A stretch of 64,000 nt of DNA from Minthousia sp045628125 (GTDB taxonomy: Bacteria; Bacteroidota; Bacteroidia; Bacteroidales; Bacteroidaceae): assembly GCA_045628125.1 (NCBI GenBank), contig JAZQPA010000142.1, positions 9,165 through 73,164 of the forward strand. The letters are read 5' to 3'. Position numbers and translations under genes: made by a program. Below are positions 33,647 through 42,768 of this stretch, in pieces (the stretch's first letter is position 1; each line of letters opens with the position of its first letter). A model generated the notes under the pieces. It saw nothing but the letters and a program-made list of their open reading frames with translations. It was not told the DNA's origin and did not search any database.

Positions 33647-34267
33647 TTATCGGATAAAATTCATTGGTGCCCAAGGTTCACGTTCTGGGGTATTTCCCTC
33701 ACCGGTATTAATCTTCTTCAGAAGCCAGCTCATATTGTTGGCCAATGTGCGCATAGTCTGCAAACCTTCAATATCCTGAGCGGTTTCACCTTCACTGCGG
33801 CCATAGGCGATGTTCCAGTACTGTGAGGTAACGATAGGCATATTCACCATCTGGAATGGCATTTGAAGAGTCTGGAAAGCGGCAGATGCACCACCACGAC
33901 GGCATACACAAACTACAGCTGCTGGCTTGTTGGCAAAGTTACCACTTGCGGCAAACAGCATGCGCTGTTGCAGTGATAGAACTTGACCAGCCGGCTGGCC
34001 ATAATATACAGGAGAGCCTACGATCAAAGCATCACACTCCTTCATTTTGGTGATCACTTCGTTGCATACATCATCATTGAATGCGCATAGTCCCTTGCCG
34101 TTCTCACGGCATTTGGCGCAACCTATGCATCCGCGAACAGGCTTAACTCCAATCCATATCATTTCACTATCAATGCCATTTTTGGCCAACTGCTGTGCTA
34201 TCTCATTCAGTGCCACGTTGGTGTTTCCTTCACGTCGTGGGCTTCCGTTAATCAGTAATACTTTCAT
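33647..34267 (-). CDS. Flavodoxin-fold NAD(P)H reductase / iron-sulfur flavoprotein-like
   Basis: A 206-residue protein of the NADPH-dependent FMN reductase family. The FMN phosphate loop NGSPRREGNTNVAL (about 7-20) is followed by a cysteine motif GCIGCAKCRENGKGLC (about 47-62), then GSPVYYGQPAGQV and VCRRGGA. The cysteine pattern resembles archaeal/anaerobe iron-sulfur flavoproteins. It would transfer electrons to small acceptors or oxygen. It is the last gene of a six-gene leftward run and ends before the Fur-operon promoter. Confidence 0.88.
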   Translation of the reverse strand: MKVLLINGSPRREGNTNVALNEIAQQLAKNGIDSEMIWIGVKPVRGCIGCAKCRENGKGLCAFNDDVCNEVITKMKECDALIVGSPVYYGQPAGQVLSLQQRMLFAASGNFANKPAAVVCVCRRGGASAAFQTLQMPFQMVNMPIVTSQYWNIAYGRSEGETAQDIEGLQTMRTLANNMSWLLKKINTGEGNTPEREPWAPMNFIR

Positions 34268-34292
34268 TTCTTATACTTTTTGTTTCTTGTTA

Positions 34293-35102
34293 TTACATAG
34301 GTTTCAATCCCCAGCGTACTGACCATTCTAGTTGCTCTCCCGGTTTTAGAAGGGTATAAGCGCCTTGACTCTCCAGTTCCACATAGGTATCTCCCTTATT
34401 CACATATACTTGAATTTCTGCTTCTCCGTGTGCAGGCTGACTGGCATCAAGGTCGGTAAATTGCTTGGTCAGCAGCAGTCCGTTATTCATATAACTTAGC
34501 CATCCCTTTCCATCAGCATTGATCTTGCGGTTGGCATCGGTATGGTCAATCTCATACCATGCCCATCCGTCCTTTTGTTGAAAATTCATCAGTCCTGCAG
34601 GGGTGATGCTTTCCAAGGGTGCATCAAAGAATATATTTCCATGAGCAGGTACGCGAGTGATTTCCCAAGGCGCAACTTTGCGCTCCAGGCTTGATTCATT
34701 GACGATGGTATAGGTTACTACTATGCAGTCATCTCCAGCATCTGTCGTGAACTTTTTCTTGATTCTCAATGGAAACTTTTCGGATAGTTGGCTGGTCATT
34801 TCCAAAACACCGTTGTTCTGGCTTACCTGATAAGGCATATTATCGTGCTCGCTTACCGGAGGCCAGTTCCATTCTTTTTGGGGACTGGTCCAAAAGGTAC
34901 TTCCAAAAGAGTTTGGTGCCGGTGTTTTCGAAAGCACTTCCTGACCGTCATAGCAGAACGAAATGATTCTGGCACCTTGGGCCGCATCTATCTGCATGGA
35001 CAGCTTATTGACATTAATTTCGTATATGGTCTGTTCCTGAGCCTTGACATTATTGCCAATTCCAGCCAGAATTAGTAACAGCAGTAGAGTTGTGTGTTTC
35101 AT
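34293..35102 (-). CDS. DUF4380 protein, exported
   Basis: A 269-residue protein with a signal peptide (about 1-21, ending NVKAQE). The rest is all beta with features such as GARIISFCYDGQEVL, STFWTSPQKEWNWPP and RVPAHGNIFF. It fits DUF4380, a family with a galactose-mutarotase-like beta-sandwich. No activity is proven; sugar binding is a guess from the fold. Five bases separate it from phzF. Confidence 0.8.
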   Translation of the reverse strand: MKHTTLLLLLILAGIGNNVKAQEQTIYEINVNKLSMQIDAAQGARIISFCYDGQEVLSKTPAPNSFGSTFWTSPQKEWNWPPVSEHDNMPYQVSQNNGVLEMTSQLSEKFPLRIKKKFTTDAGDDCIVVTYTIVNESSLERKVAPWEITRVPAHGNIFFDAPLESITPAGLMNFQQKDGWAWYEIDHTDANRKINADGKGWLSYMNNGLLLTKQFTDLDASQPAHGEAEIQVYVNKGDTYVELESQGAYTLLKPGEQLEWSVRWGLKPM

Positions 35103-35107
35103 TGTTA

Positions 35108-35899
35108 TCAGATATGCAAAATTGTTTCTGCAAACAATGCCGCATGACCACGCAGCAGCAGATACTCATCATTCAGTATCTCAATTTCCACTTCTCCTCC
35201 TCGTGGCGATGCCTCCCATGCACGGATTACCTTCTTTCCCAGACGCTTTGCCCAATAAGGGCCTATTTGGCAGTGGGCACTTCCGCATACTGGATCTTCG
35301 TTTACGCCCACTTTTGGTCCGAAACATCGTGAGCAACAGTCGAAACCATCAGAACCTGGTGCTGTAATGTGCACCATACGTCCAGGCATCTTGTTGATGG
35401 CCTGAAAATCCGGAGTAAATGATTTAACCTGGTCATCATCTGCTAATACACAGATCAGATCCAGACCATTTCCCATCCAGGCATCCAATGGAATAGTCCC
35501 CAGATTCTCTATCATTTCCTGTGTAACTTTCACTCTTTCCAATGGTATGTTAGGAAACTGCATCTCAAACATTTCACCCTTACGGCTCACTGTCAGTTTT
35601 CCGGCCAGTGTGTAGAAGTTGACCTTCTCGGCATTTGGTTCGAAATAGTTCAGGATTATAAATCCTGAAGCAAGTGTGGCATGACCGCAAAGTCCCACTT
35701 CGCAGGCAGGAGTAAACCAGCGTAAACGATAGCCATCATTCTCTTTCAGCAAAAAGGCTGTTTCGGAAAGGTTGTTTTCCAGAGCGATGTGCTTCATCAG
35801 CTCTTCCTCTAGCCACTGCCCGTTTTCCAATACACATACGGCAGCAGGATTACCCTGAAACACTTTTGGGGTAAAAGCGTCAACAATATATTGTTTCAT
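35108..35899 (-). CDS. PhzF family isomerase
   Basis: A 263-residue PhzF-like enzyme with the diaminopimelate epimerase fold. The N-terminus reads YIVDAFTPKVFQGNPAAVCV, the catalytic glutamate is in ENNLSETAF (about 42-50), GLCGHATLASG follows, and NEDPVCGSAHC is in the second half. Known relatives isomerise dihydro-hydroxyanthranilate, but most members have unknown substrates and this one need not make phenazine. It lies between panB and the DUF4380 gene, one and five bases away. Confidence 0.92.
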   Translation of the reverse strand: MKQYIVDAFTPKVFQGNPAAVCVLENGQWLEEELMKHIALENNLSETAFLLKENDGYRLRWFTPACEVGLCGHATLASGFIILNYFEPNAEKVNFYTLAGKLTVSRKGEMFEMQFPNIPLERVKVTQEMIENLGTIPLDAWMGNGLDLICVLADDDQVKSFTPDFQAINKMPGRMVHITAPGSDGFDCCSRCFGPKVGVNEDPVCGSAHCQIGPYWAKRLGKKVIRAWEASPRGGEVEIEILNDEYLLLRGHAALFAETILHI

Positions 35900-35900
35900 G

Positions 35901-36725
35901 TTAATACAATTTGGTTAATACTTCGTCATCAAAGGATAACTTATTCTCGTCATTAGGGAAAGCCTTGGTTGTCACATCATCCTTAAATTGCTTCATGGCC
36001 TGTACCATAATACTATGTGTATCAGTGTACTGCTTCATGAATTTTGGTGATTTGGCTCCGGTATATCCTATCATGTGATGAAAGACCAACACTTGTCCGT
36101 CGCAATAGCGTCCGGCCCCAATGCCGATGGTGGAGGCAGGAACCTCTTCGGTAATCCGTTTGGCCAGATTTTCGGGCACGCATTCCATTGCGATGGAAAA
36201 AGCACCGGCTTCGGCTACAGCCTTGGCATCGTTCAGCAGTTTTTGTGCCATGGCCTCGGTTTTGCCTTGAACACGGTATCCACCCTGAGTGTTTATGGAT
36301 TGAGGAGTAATGCCGATATGTCCCATGACAGGGATTCCCGCATTTACAATGGCACGAATATGCTCTGTTACTTCTGCACCTCCTTCCAGCTTTACAGCTT
36401 GGCAGTTGGTTTCCTTCATGATACGTCCGGCATTCTTAACGGCATCGTATACCGATGTCTGGTAGGACATGAATGGCATGTCTACCACAACAAAGGCATC
36501 CCCAGCGCCACGACATACAGCCTTACCGTGGTAGATCATGTCCTCTACTGTGACAGGCAGAGTATTCTCGTACCCTAAAATCACGCTACCTAATGAATCA
36601 CCCACTAATATCATGTCTATTCCTGCTTCATCCAGAATGCGGGCAGTTGGGCAATCATAAGCTACTACCATACTGAAGGCCTGTTTACCTTTTTGTTCCA
36701 GAAAATAGTTTGTTGTCTTCTTCAT
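35901..36725 (-). CDS. panB: 3-methyl-2-oxobutanoate hydroxymethyltransferase (ketopantoate synthesis)
   Basis: First committed enzyme of pantothenate synthesis; it adds a hydroxymethyl group from methylenetetrahydrofolate to 2-oxoisovalerate. The 274 residues show DMILVGDSLGSVILGY, FVVVDMPFMSY, NCQAVKLEGG, VMGHIGITPQS and GIGAGRYCDGQVLV, the standard metal and substrate loops. No panC or panD is in the window. It is one base from phzF and four from pepD. Confidence 0.96.
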   Translation of the reverse strand: MKKTTNYFLEQKGKQAFSMVVAYDCPTARILDEAGIDMILVGDSLGSVILGYENTLPVTVEDMIYHGKAVCRGAGDAFVVVDMPFMSYQTSVYDAVKNAGRIMKETNCQAVKLEGGAEVTEHIRAIVNAGIPVMGHIGITPQSINTQGGYRVQGKTEAMAQKLLNDAKAVAEAGAFSIAMECVPENLAKRITEEVPASTIGIGAGRYCDGQVLVFHHMIGYTGAKSPKFMKQYTDTHSIMVQAMKQFKDDVTTKAFPNDENKLSFDDEVLTKLY

Positions 36726-36729
36726 TTCC

Positions 36730-38205
36730 TCATTTATTTTCTGCCAATCGTTTCAATAATTCTACAACTACTAGCCAAATCTTGTCACAGGTATCCAGGT
36801 CTACCCGTTCTGATGTAGAATGTGGCTCAATGATGCGAGGACCGATTGAAGCAATTTCTACACCAGGGTATTTTTGAACATAATATGCGGCTTCCAGTAC
36901 AAAGTGCATGGCCACTTTCTTAGGTTCAAAACCTAGTACATCCTTGAACGTTTGGCAAGTTAGTGCCAGTAAAGGAGAATCTTCACGCTCCATCCATGCT
37001 GGAGTATCCATCAGCAGAATCACTTCTTCAGCCTTACATGCCAGGAAGAATTGTTTGATATGTTCGCCCAGGTTGTGCATTTCCTCATCCGAGAAACTGC
37101 GGGTATGGCAGGATACAGTCACCTGTTCCTCGCAAGTGTTTATTACTCCAATGTTGTTACTGGTCATTACGGTGTGTGGCATATCTTTGCGCATAGCCAT
37201 CACTCCAAATGGCAGTTCGCTGATACAGTTCAGAATGTCGGCCGCATTTGCTAAATAGAGAGGATGTGCATTAGTTTCCTCAATGCGTAGGCATACTTCA
37301 CAATCGTTCTTGGAATAACGCTGGCTTACCACGGTATTGCAGATATTCACGAACATTTCCAGTGATGGTACCGATGCTTCTGACAAAGCCACAATCATTT
37401 CCGACCATGAAGCAATGGACGCATTAGCTGTACCTCCGTTGATGGCGCATACCATGATGTTGTTATCTGGCAGATTTTTCATGTGGCCACACATCTCTTT
37501 GATGCAGTTGCAGCGTCCTTTACTGATATCCACGCCAGAATGACCTCCAAGACCACCATCGATGACCAATCTGCGGAACACCATACCTTCAGGAATAGGT
37601 TTCCATTCGGCCTTCCAATGTGCAACCTGAATATATGCACCAGCTGCACCGGTGGTTATCTCATCAAATGCCTCGCTATCCAGATTCAGAATCTTACGTC
37701 CGCGGATAAAATCCAGACTCAGTGCCTCGGCACCGCTCATTCCGTCCTCCTCGTTGGTGGTAGTCAACACTTCCAATGGTCCATGAACCAGGGAATCATC
37801 AGTCAGCACAGCCAGTGCCATTGACAGACCCATACCGTTGTCTGCTCCTAAAGATGTACCCTCGGCTTTCATCCAGCGAGTTTCTGAATTATCCTCGTTC
37901 TTTACGATGTCCATGTAAGGAATAATCTCATCATTCAGAGGATCGAATGGTTTGCCGTTACGCAGGTAACCATCCTTGGCCACACATACCATATCCATAT
38001 GGTTCAAGAGAACTGTCGGTTCTGCCTGCTCGTATCCCGGAGTGGCGTCTTTTTCGATAACTACGCAGTTCTCTGCATCTCTGCGGTAGCGCAATCCGTT
38101 TCGGGTAGCAAACTCGCAAAGGAAATCAGCCACACGCTCCTCGTGGTGTGATGAGCGTGGAATCTTGTTCAATTGACTGAAAATCTCGTAAAAATTCTGT
38201 TTCAT
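36730..38205 (-). CDS. pepD: Aminoacyl-histidine dipeptidase (PepD, M20 family)
   Basis: A 491-residue cytosolic zinc dipeptidase that splits Xaa-His dipeptides. Motifs are LLNHMDMVCVAKDG (first metal His and Asp), SLGADNGMGLSMAL (bridging Asp), TTNEEDGMSGAEAL (catalytic and metal Glu), and GGLGGHSGVDISKGR in the lid domain. There is no signal peptide. It is 11 bases downstream of the transporter gene and four from panB. Peptide use as carbon and nitrogen source fits an intestinal or rumen Bacteroidales. Confidence 0.95.
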   Translation of the reverse strand: MKQNFYEIFSQLNKIPRSSHHEERVADFLCEFATRNGLRYRRDAENCVVIEKDATPGYEQAEPTVLLNHMDMVCVAKDGYLRNGKPFDPLNDEIIPYMDIVKNEDNSETRWMKAEGTSLGADNGMGLSMALAVLTDDSLVHGPLEVLTTTNEEDGMSGAEALSLDFIRGRKILNLDSEAFDEITTGAAGAYIQVAHWKAEWKPIPEGMVFRRLVIDGGLGGHSGVDISKGRCNCIKEMCGHMKNLPDNNIMVCAINGGTANASIASWSEMIVALSEASVPSLEMFVNICNTVVSQRYSKNDCEVCLRIEETNAHPLYLANAADILNCISELPFGVMAMRKDMPHTVMTSNNIGVINTCEEQVTVSCHTRSFSDEEMHNLGEHIKQFFLACKAEEVILLMDTPAWMEREDSPLLALTCQTFKDVLGFEPKKVAMHFVLEAAYYVQKYPGVEIASIGPRIIEPHSTSERVDLDTCDKIWLVVVELLKRLAENK

Positions 38206-38216
38206 ATCGTTGTTTT

Positions 38217-39134
38217 TTATTTTTTACCTTTATTGATGATATAGATTCCAATGGTGGCTAACGCACCTGCTATAACGTACTTCCAATAGAATTGCTCGTG
38301 CAGGCACATACAGGAAGTCACAGCTCCTACCACAGGAATCAGTGAATTATATATGGCCACTTTTCCCACCGGATTACAGCTCAACAGCTTGTTATACAGC
38401 GTGAAACCAATGGTAGAGATGGCAATAAGCAATAGAAGAATGAATAGTCCTGTAAAGTTGATGACAGGCAGATGTCCGTGCATCATAAGGGCTGGGATGA
38501 TCAGTAGCGCACCTCCCAGTGCCAGACCATAGCCAGTTCCAACAAAAACATCCACACGTTTACTTAATCCTCGTGTCATCAGTGATGCGGTGGCTCCGCA
38601 TAGGGCATTCAGAATAATCATACCATCACCCAATAAAGTAAACTGTCCACTGGCCTTTCCACCCAGGTTTAAGGTCAGGATACCGGTAAAGCCAATAACG
38701 CATCCCAGGGCTTTCTGCATGGTCATTTTATCACTCTTGAAGAATAGGCATGCCATAATAACGACCGAGAACACGCTCAATGAATTCAAAATGGCAGCAC
38801 GGCTTCCTTCACTGTGCGACAAACCAAAATAGAAACATGCATAGTGTAGAGTGGTGTTCATTAGGGCGAAAACCAAAATATACCACCAATCCGATGTGTG
38901 GTGTAACTTAAAGTCTCTGTGAGCTTTTTGAGCCACAGCCAGTATGATGAGGCCCGAAACTAGAAAACGGATTCCAGCAAACAGCATTTTACTTCCGGTC
39001 ATATCGGTAGTAATGGCAAATGCTTCAAACCCCAGTTTGATGAGTGGATAGGCCCAGCCCCATGCAATGGCGGCAGTCAGGGCGAACATGGTCACCCAAA
39101 CAGGTCGCTGGAAAATATTTTGGGGCTCTTTCAT
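38217..39134 (-). CDS. DMT superfamily transporter (EamA domains)
   Basis: A 305-residue inner-membrane protein with ten predicted helices in two EamA repeats. The first includes GWAYPLIKLGFEAF and the second LCGATASLMTRGLSKR, with NPVGKVAIYNSLIPVVGA near the end. Drug/metabolite transporters export or import amino acids, nucleotide sugars or cofactors; nothing here fixes the substrate. It heads a six-gene leftward run; -7 box TATATTTG at 39178-39185. Confidence 0.9.
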   Translation of the reverse strand: MKEPQNIFQRPVWVTMFALTAAIAWGWAYPLIKLGFEAFAITTDMTGSKMLFAGIRFLVSGLIILAVAQKAHRDFKLHHTSDWWYILVFALMNTTLHYACFYFGLSHSEGSRAAILNSLSVFSVVIMACLFFKSDKMTMQKALGCVIGFTGILTLNLGGKASGQFTLLGDGMIILNALCGATASLMTRGLSKRVDVFVGTGYGLALGGALLIIPALMMHGHLPVINFTGLFILLLLIAISTIGFTLYNKLLSCNPVGKVAIYNSLIPVVGAVTSCMCLHEQFYWKYVIAGALATIGIYIINKGKK

Positions 39135-39177
39135 TATAAATTAGGTGTGTTGAAATGCTTTTGTTAATTTTATTCTG

Positions 39178-39185
39178 CAAATATA
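39178..39185 (-). promoter_or_regulatory. Putative -7 box of the DMT-pepD-panB operon
   Basis: Minus strand TATATTTG, 43 bases before the ATG at 39134; back to back with the rubrerythrin promoter. Confidence 0.55.
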
Positions 39186-39219
39186 GGCATTAATAGTTTC
39201 TTTACCCTCTTTTTTTTCA

Positions 39220-39227
39220 TATCTTTG
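39220..39227 (+). promoter_or_regulatory. Putative rubrerythrin -7 box
   Basis: TATCTTTG, 29 bases upstream of the ATG at 39257. Confidence 0.6.
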
Positions 39228-39256
39228 CATAATAACACTTAAAAAGTAATCAGATT

Positions 39257-39799
39257 ATGAAAGAATCAAAGTACAAAGGTACCCAGACCGAGAAGAATCT
39301 GGAGGCTGCATTTGCAGGTGAGAGTCAGGCACGCAACAAGTATACTTATTTTGCTGCCATTGCTATGAAGGAAGGTTATGAGCAGATTGCAGATCTGTTC
39401 ACAAAGACAGCAGAAAACGAGAAAGAGCATGCAAAGATGTGGTATAAGGAATTGAATGGCTTGGGCGATACCGCAGAGAATCTGGAGGCTGCTGCAGATG
39501 GCGAGAACTACGAGTGGACAGATATGTACGAGGCTTTTGCTAAGACAGCTGAGGAAGAGGGCTTTAAAACATTGGCCAAGAAGTTCCGTATGGTTGCTGC
39601 TATTGAAAAACGTCATGAGGAGCGCTATCGTGCATTGCTGAATAATGTTCAGAATGCCGAGGTATTCGAGAAGAGCGAGGTAAAGGTATGGGAGTGCCGC
39701 AATTGTGGTCATATTGTTGTAGGTACAAAAGCTCCAGCTGCTTGTGCGGTTTGTGCATATCCTCAGTCATTCTTTGAGGTACATGTTGACAACTTCTAA
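39257..39799 (+). CDS. rbr: Rubrerythrin
   Basis: A 180-residue peroxide-scavenging protein of anaerobes. The N-terminal four-helix diiron domain carries ESQARNKYTYFA, ENEKEHAKMW and EKRHEERY, which supply the Glu/His iron ligands. The C-terminal rubredoxin domain (about 145-178) has CRNCGH and CAVCAYP, the four cysteines for one iron. It is transcribed alone, with its own -7 box and a strong terminator. Codon bias is high, fitting abundant expression. Confidence 0.97.
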   Translation: MKESKYKGTQTEKNLEAAFAGESQARNKYTYFAAIAMKEGYEQIADLFTKTAENEKEHAKMWYKELNGLGDTAENLEAAADGENYEWTDMYEAFAKTAEEEGFKTLAKKFRMVAAIEKRHEERYRALLNNVQNAEVFEKSEVKVWECRNCGHIVVGTKAPAACAVCAYPQSFFEVHVDNF

Positions 39800-39803
39800 T
39801 TAA

Positions 39804-39835
39804 ATAAGGTGCGCCAGTTTGAGGCGCACCTTATT
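39804..39835. terminator. Bidirectional terminator after rubrerythrin
   Basis: ATAAGGTGCGCC pairs with GGCGCACCTTAT around a seven-base loop. It serves rubrerythrin (plus) and the convergent GNAT gene (minus, stop at 39834). Confidence 0.85.
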
Positions 39836-40313
39836 ATTTTTTTGCCATTTTATTTAGAGTTTCTCCTGTTAATCGGTAAGTTGTCCATTCCGACATTGGA
39901 GTGGCATCCAGCGACAGGTAGAAGTCTATACTTGGTCGATTCCAATCCAGGCAGCACCATTCAAGGCGGCCGCAGCCTCTTTCCACAGTAATGCGCGCCA
40001 ATTCTTGTAATAGGGCTTTTCCGTGACCTTTACCACGATGCTCCGGCAATACAAACAGGTCTTCCAGATAGATACCAGCACGTCCCAGAAAGGTGGAGAA
40101 ATTGTGGAAGAATAGGGCAAAGCCCACTTCTTGGCTATTTTCCAACGCAAAGATAACTTCCGCTTTCTTCTTTTCAAAAATCCATTCGTTCAGCAGTTCC
40201 TCCGTGGCAACCACCTCGTTGCTCATTTTCTCATACTCAGCCAGTCCCTTAATGAATTTTAGGATGGTAGCTGTGTCGGCCGGTGTGGCCAGGCGGAATG
40301 TAGTTTGAGTCAT
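39834..40313 (-). CDS. GNAT acetyltransferase (diamine/spermidine acetyltransferase-like)
   Basis: A 159-residue GNAT protein resembling the SAT/thialysine acetyltransferase branch. Motifs are IYLEDLFVLPEHRGKGHGKA (acetyl-CoA loop RGKGHG), GRLEWCCLDWNRPSIDFY and MSEWTTYRLTGETL at the C-terminus. In that branch substrates are polyamines or lysine analogues; this is inference. It is 13 bases downstream of pncB, probably in one operon. Confidence 0.9.
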   Translation of the reverse strand: MTQTTFRLATPADTATILKFIKGLAEYEKMSNEVVATEELLNEWIFEKKKAEVIFALENSQEVGFALFFHNFSTFLGRAGIYLEDLFVLPEHRGKGHGKALLQELARITVERGCGRLEWCCLDWNRPSIDFYLSLDATPMSEWTTYRLTGETLNKMAKK

Positions 40314-40326
40314 TTCTTGTTTTGTT

Positions 40327-41520
40327 TTATCCGATTTGTGATAGAATATAAGCGCATTTCTCCTTGTTTCCCAATGTCTTGCCCTTGTCGCAGGATAGTT
40401 TTACGCAGTCGTGCCATTCTCGAATTTCTGTAATACGGCATTTAGTTAATTTCACTACAATGTTCGATGGTTTGGCATTATCTACATCACAGGTCAGGTA
40501 TGTACCTACGCCGTAAGAATCCTTTACACGGCCGTGGCAGTAATTGTGAATAGCTATACAGCGGTCCACATTCAGACCATTGCTGAATACCACCTGTTTG
40601 GTGGCAGGGTCAATGCCCAACTGTTTGTATTTCTCAATGATTTTTTCAATTTGTTCTTCCTCAACACCGCTGTCTACACGAAGACCGGTGTACATCATAG
40701 CCATACGCTTCGACAGGTTCTTGAAGAATACGTCATCACCAAAACAATCATACAGATATGTGCCGTTGTTGCCGTCATATACATCGCTGAATTTCTTCAT
40801 TACGTTATAGTTGCACTCAAACACACCGCTTACGTTCTCTTCAAACGAGATAATCTGGTGGCTCAGTGTGCCCAGCGGTTTCAGTCCCAATTCCATAGCC
40901 AACCACACATTGCTTGTGCCGGTAAAAATACCAGACCACTGCTTAGAATCGAAGGTATGCTTCATGGCTTGTAACACCATTTTTTGGTGGTCATAAGAGA
41001 AGCGGCGGCGGGTACCCATATCACCGAACACTAATCCTGCACTGAAAATCTTTTCAGCTTTTGCCACTGCCTTAGCATGCTCAGCCTCTACATCGTAGCG
41101 CTCAGCATCGCCATTCAGTGTGTGAATCAGTTCTGAGATACACGATAGAATTGGCATTTCCCACATGATGGCGCTGAACCACTTTCCGCGGATGAGAATG
41201 CTTAGGTGTCCTTCCTCATCTTGACTGATGTTCACTTCTTTAGGATTGAAGCGGTATCCCCTTAGAAATGAGAAATACCACAAAGGCAGCCATACCAGCT
41301 GCTCGGTCATGAACTCAATTTCCTGATCAGTGATGGTTACGCTTTCCATGTGGTTAATCTGTTCCTGCAGCAAGTCGCCGAATCCCTTAGGATAGCAGGT
41401 GTTATTACGGTCAAAGAAAGTATATTCCACCTCGGCACGAGGATATTGCTGCATGATATAGTACTGACAACTGAATGTATACAGGTCGTTATCTGTAAAA
41501 TGGGTAATGATTTGTCTCAT
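40327..41520 (-). CDS. pncB: Nicotinate phosphoribosyltransferase
   Basis: NAD salvage enzyme making nicotinate mononucleotide from nicotinate and PRPP. Start at ATG 41520 (MRQIITHFTDNDLYTFSCQY), 397 residues, normal for the family. Motifs are YTFFDRNNT, FGDMGTRRRFSYDHQ with the autophosphorylated histidine region, FTGTSNVWLA, RVDSG and VFSNGLNVD, and SYGVGTYLTCD. A minus -7 box (TATTTTTG) lies at 41548-41555, divergent from the acyltransferase gene. Confidence 0.96.
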   Translation of the reverse strand: MRQIITHFTDNDLYTFSCQYYIMQQYPRAEVEYTFFDRNNTCYPKGFGDLLQEQINHMESVTITDQEIEFMTEQLVWLPLWYFSFLRGYRFNPKEVNISQDEEGHLSILIRGKWFSAIMWEMPILSCISELIHTLNGDAERYDVEAEHAKAVAKAEKIFSAGLVFGDMGTRRRFSYDHQKMVLQAMKHTFDSKQWSGIFTGTSNVWLAMELGLKPLGTLSHQIISFEENVSGVFECNYNVMKKFSDVYDGNNGTYLYDCFGDDVFFKNLSKRMAMMYTGLRVDSGVEEEQIEKIIEKYKQLGIDPATKQVVFSNGLNVDRCIAIHNYCHGRVKDSYGVGTYLTCDVDNAKPSNIVVKLTKCRITEIREWHDCVKLSCDKGKTLGNKEKCAYILSQIG

Positions 41521-41547
41521 GGAACTTCTTATACTTGAATTATGATG

Positions 41548-41555
41548 CAAAAATA
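41548..41555 (-). promoter_or_regulatory. Putative pncB -7 box
   Basis: Minus strand TATTTTTG, 27 bases before the pncB ATG. Confidence 0.5.
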
Positions 41556-41566
41556 CATTTTTTTTA

Positions 41567-41574
41567 TAACTTTG
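41567..41574 (+). promoter_or_regulatory. Putative acyltransferase -7 box
   Basis: TAACTTTG, 26 bases upstream of the ATG at 41601, back to back with the pncB box. Confidence 0.55.
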
Positions 41575-41600
41575 CGCGCAAATCAACAAACTAATACTTT

Positions 41601-42734
41601 ATGAGTACTGATAAAAATGCACCCGTACAGGGTCAGCGCATTGTTTTTGCCGATTGGCTTCGTGTAGTGGCATGTTTTTTGGTAATGCTGGTACATGCCA
41701 GTGAGAACTTTTATGGAGCCGATGCTTCAGGATTAGCTGGTAATGTGTCCATGCTGGCTACAGAGAGTAACCGTTTTTGGGTGGCTTTCTATGATGGTGG
41801 TGTGGCACGTTCTTGTGTGCCCCTGTTTATGATTATGTCGGCCTTTCTGCTAGTTCCGATGAAACCCGGTGTTGGCATGACTGATTTCTACAGACGACGC
41901 TTCTTGCGTATTCTGCCGCCAATGTTTGTCTTCATGCTACTCTATACCTTCTTGCCTTTGGCATGGGGAGGTATGACTTGGGAACAGTCCATAGCAGACT
42001 TAAAGATGCTTCCTTTCAATTTCCCTTCCATGGCTGGACATCTGTGGTTCATGTATCCGCTCATTTCCATCTATCTGATTATTCCTATAGTATCGCCTTG
42101 GTTGGAAAAAGCCTCTGCACATGATGAACGTATCTTCTTGTATATATTCGCTTTCTCCACCATATTGCCTTGGCTTCATCGTTTTGTGAGCGATGAGTTA
42201 TGGGGTGAGTGTTTCTGGAATGGTTTCAGTATGTTGTGGTATTGCTCGGGTTATCTAGGTTATCTGGTGCTGGCCCATTATATCCGTTTCCACTTGACAT
42301 GGAATCGTGGTAAGCGACTGAGAATAGGTTCATTATGCTTCTTGATTGGAGCTGCTTTCACCGCATGGTCATTCTGGTGGAGGGGTGTCCCTGGTCAGAT
42401 CATAGAGACACCAGCTTTGGAATGGTCATGGGAATTCTGCACCTTGAACGTACTGTGTGCTACCTTCGGTATCTTCCTGATGTTCACCTGTATCCGGCAA
42501 CCTAAGGCTCCATCAGTGGTGACAGGTATTGCTAAATTGTCATTCGGCATGTATCTGATGCACTTGTTTTTCCTGGGACCTATTGCCGGCGTGTTTATCA
42601 ATGGCGATGTGGCTAATCCTGTCATTCCAGTTGCATTCGCTATTCCTGCCATTGCCATTCTGACTTTTATCTGTTGTGTGATTACCAGCAAACTCGTTTC
42701 GCTTCTTCCTGGAAGCAAATGGATTATCGGATAA
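41601..42734 (+). CDS. Acyltransferase 3 family membrane protein
   Basis: A 377-residue integral membrane O-acyltransferase (OafA/WecH-like) with about ten helices. The N-terminal helix DWLRVVACFLVMLVHASENF contains the conserved His, followed by YRRRFLRILPPMFVF with the arginine motif and MAGHLWFMYPLISIYLI with the GHLWF signature. Members acetylate surface polysaccharides or antibiotics; the acceptor is unknown. Its promoter is shared divergently with pncB and a terminator follows. Confidence 0.9.
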   Translation: MSTDKNAPVQGQRIVFADWLRVVACFLVMLVHASENFYGADASGLAGNVSMLATESNRFWVAFYDGGVARSCVPLFMIMSAFLLVPMKPGVGMTDFYRRRFLRILPPMFVFMLLYTFLPLAWGGMTWEQSIADLKMLPFNFPSMAGHLWFMYPLISIYLIIPIVSPWLEKASAHDERIFLYIFAFSTILPWLHRFVSDELWGECFWNGFSMLWYCSGYLGYLVLAHYIRFHLTWNRGKRLRIGSLCFLIGAAFTAWSFWWRGVPGQIIETPALEWSWEFCTLNVLCATFGIFLMFTCIRQPKAPSVVTGIAKLSFGMYLMHLFFLGPIAGVFINGDVANPVIPVAFAIPAIAILTFICCVITSKLVSLLPGSKWIIG

Positions 42735-42768
42735 AAAAGGGCTCAGCGATTTTGCTGAGCCCTTTTTC
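42733..42768. terminator. Bidirectional terminator after the acyltransferase gene
   Basis: AAAAAAGGGCTCAGC pairs with GCTGAGCCCTTTTT around a six-base loop, between the convergent genes. Confidence 0.85.

Noticed and set aside
36075..36578. 167-residue plus-strand open frame
   Set aside because: Antisense to panB, whose motifs are complete.
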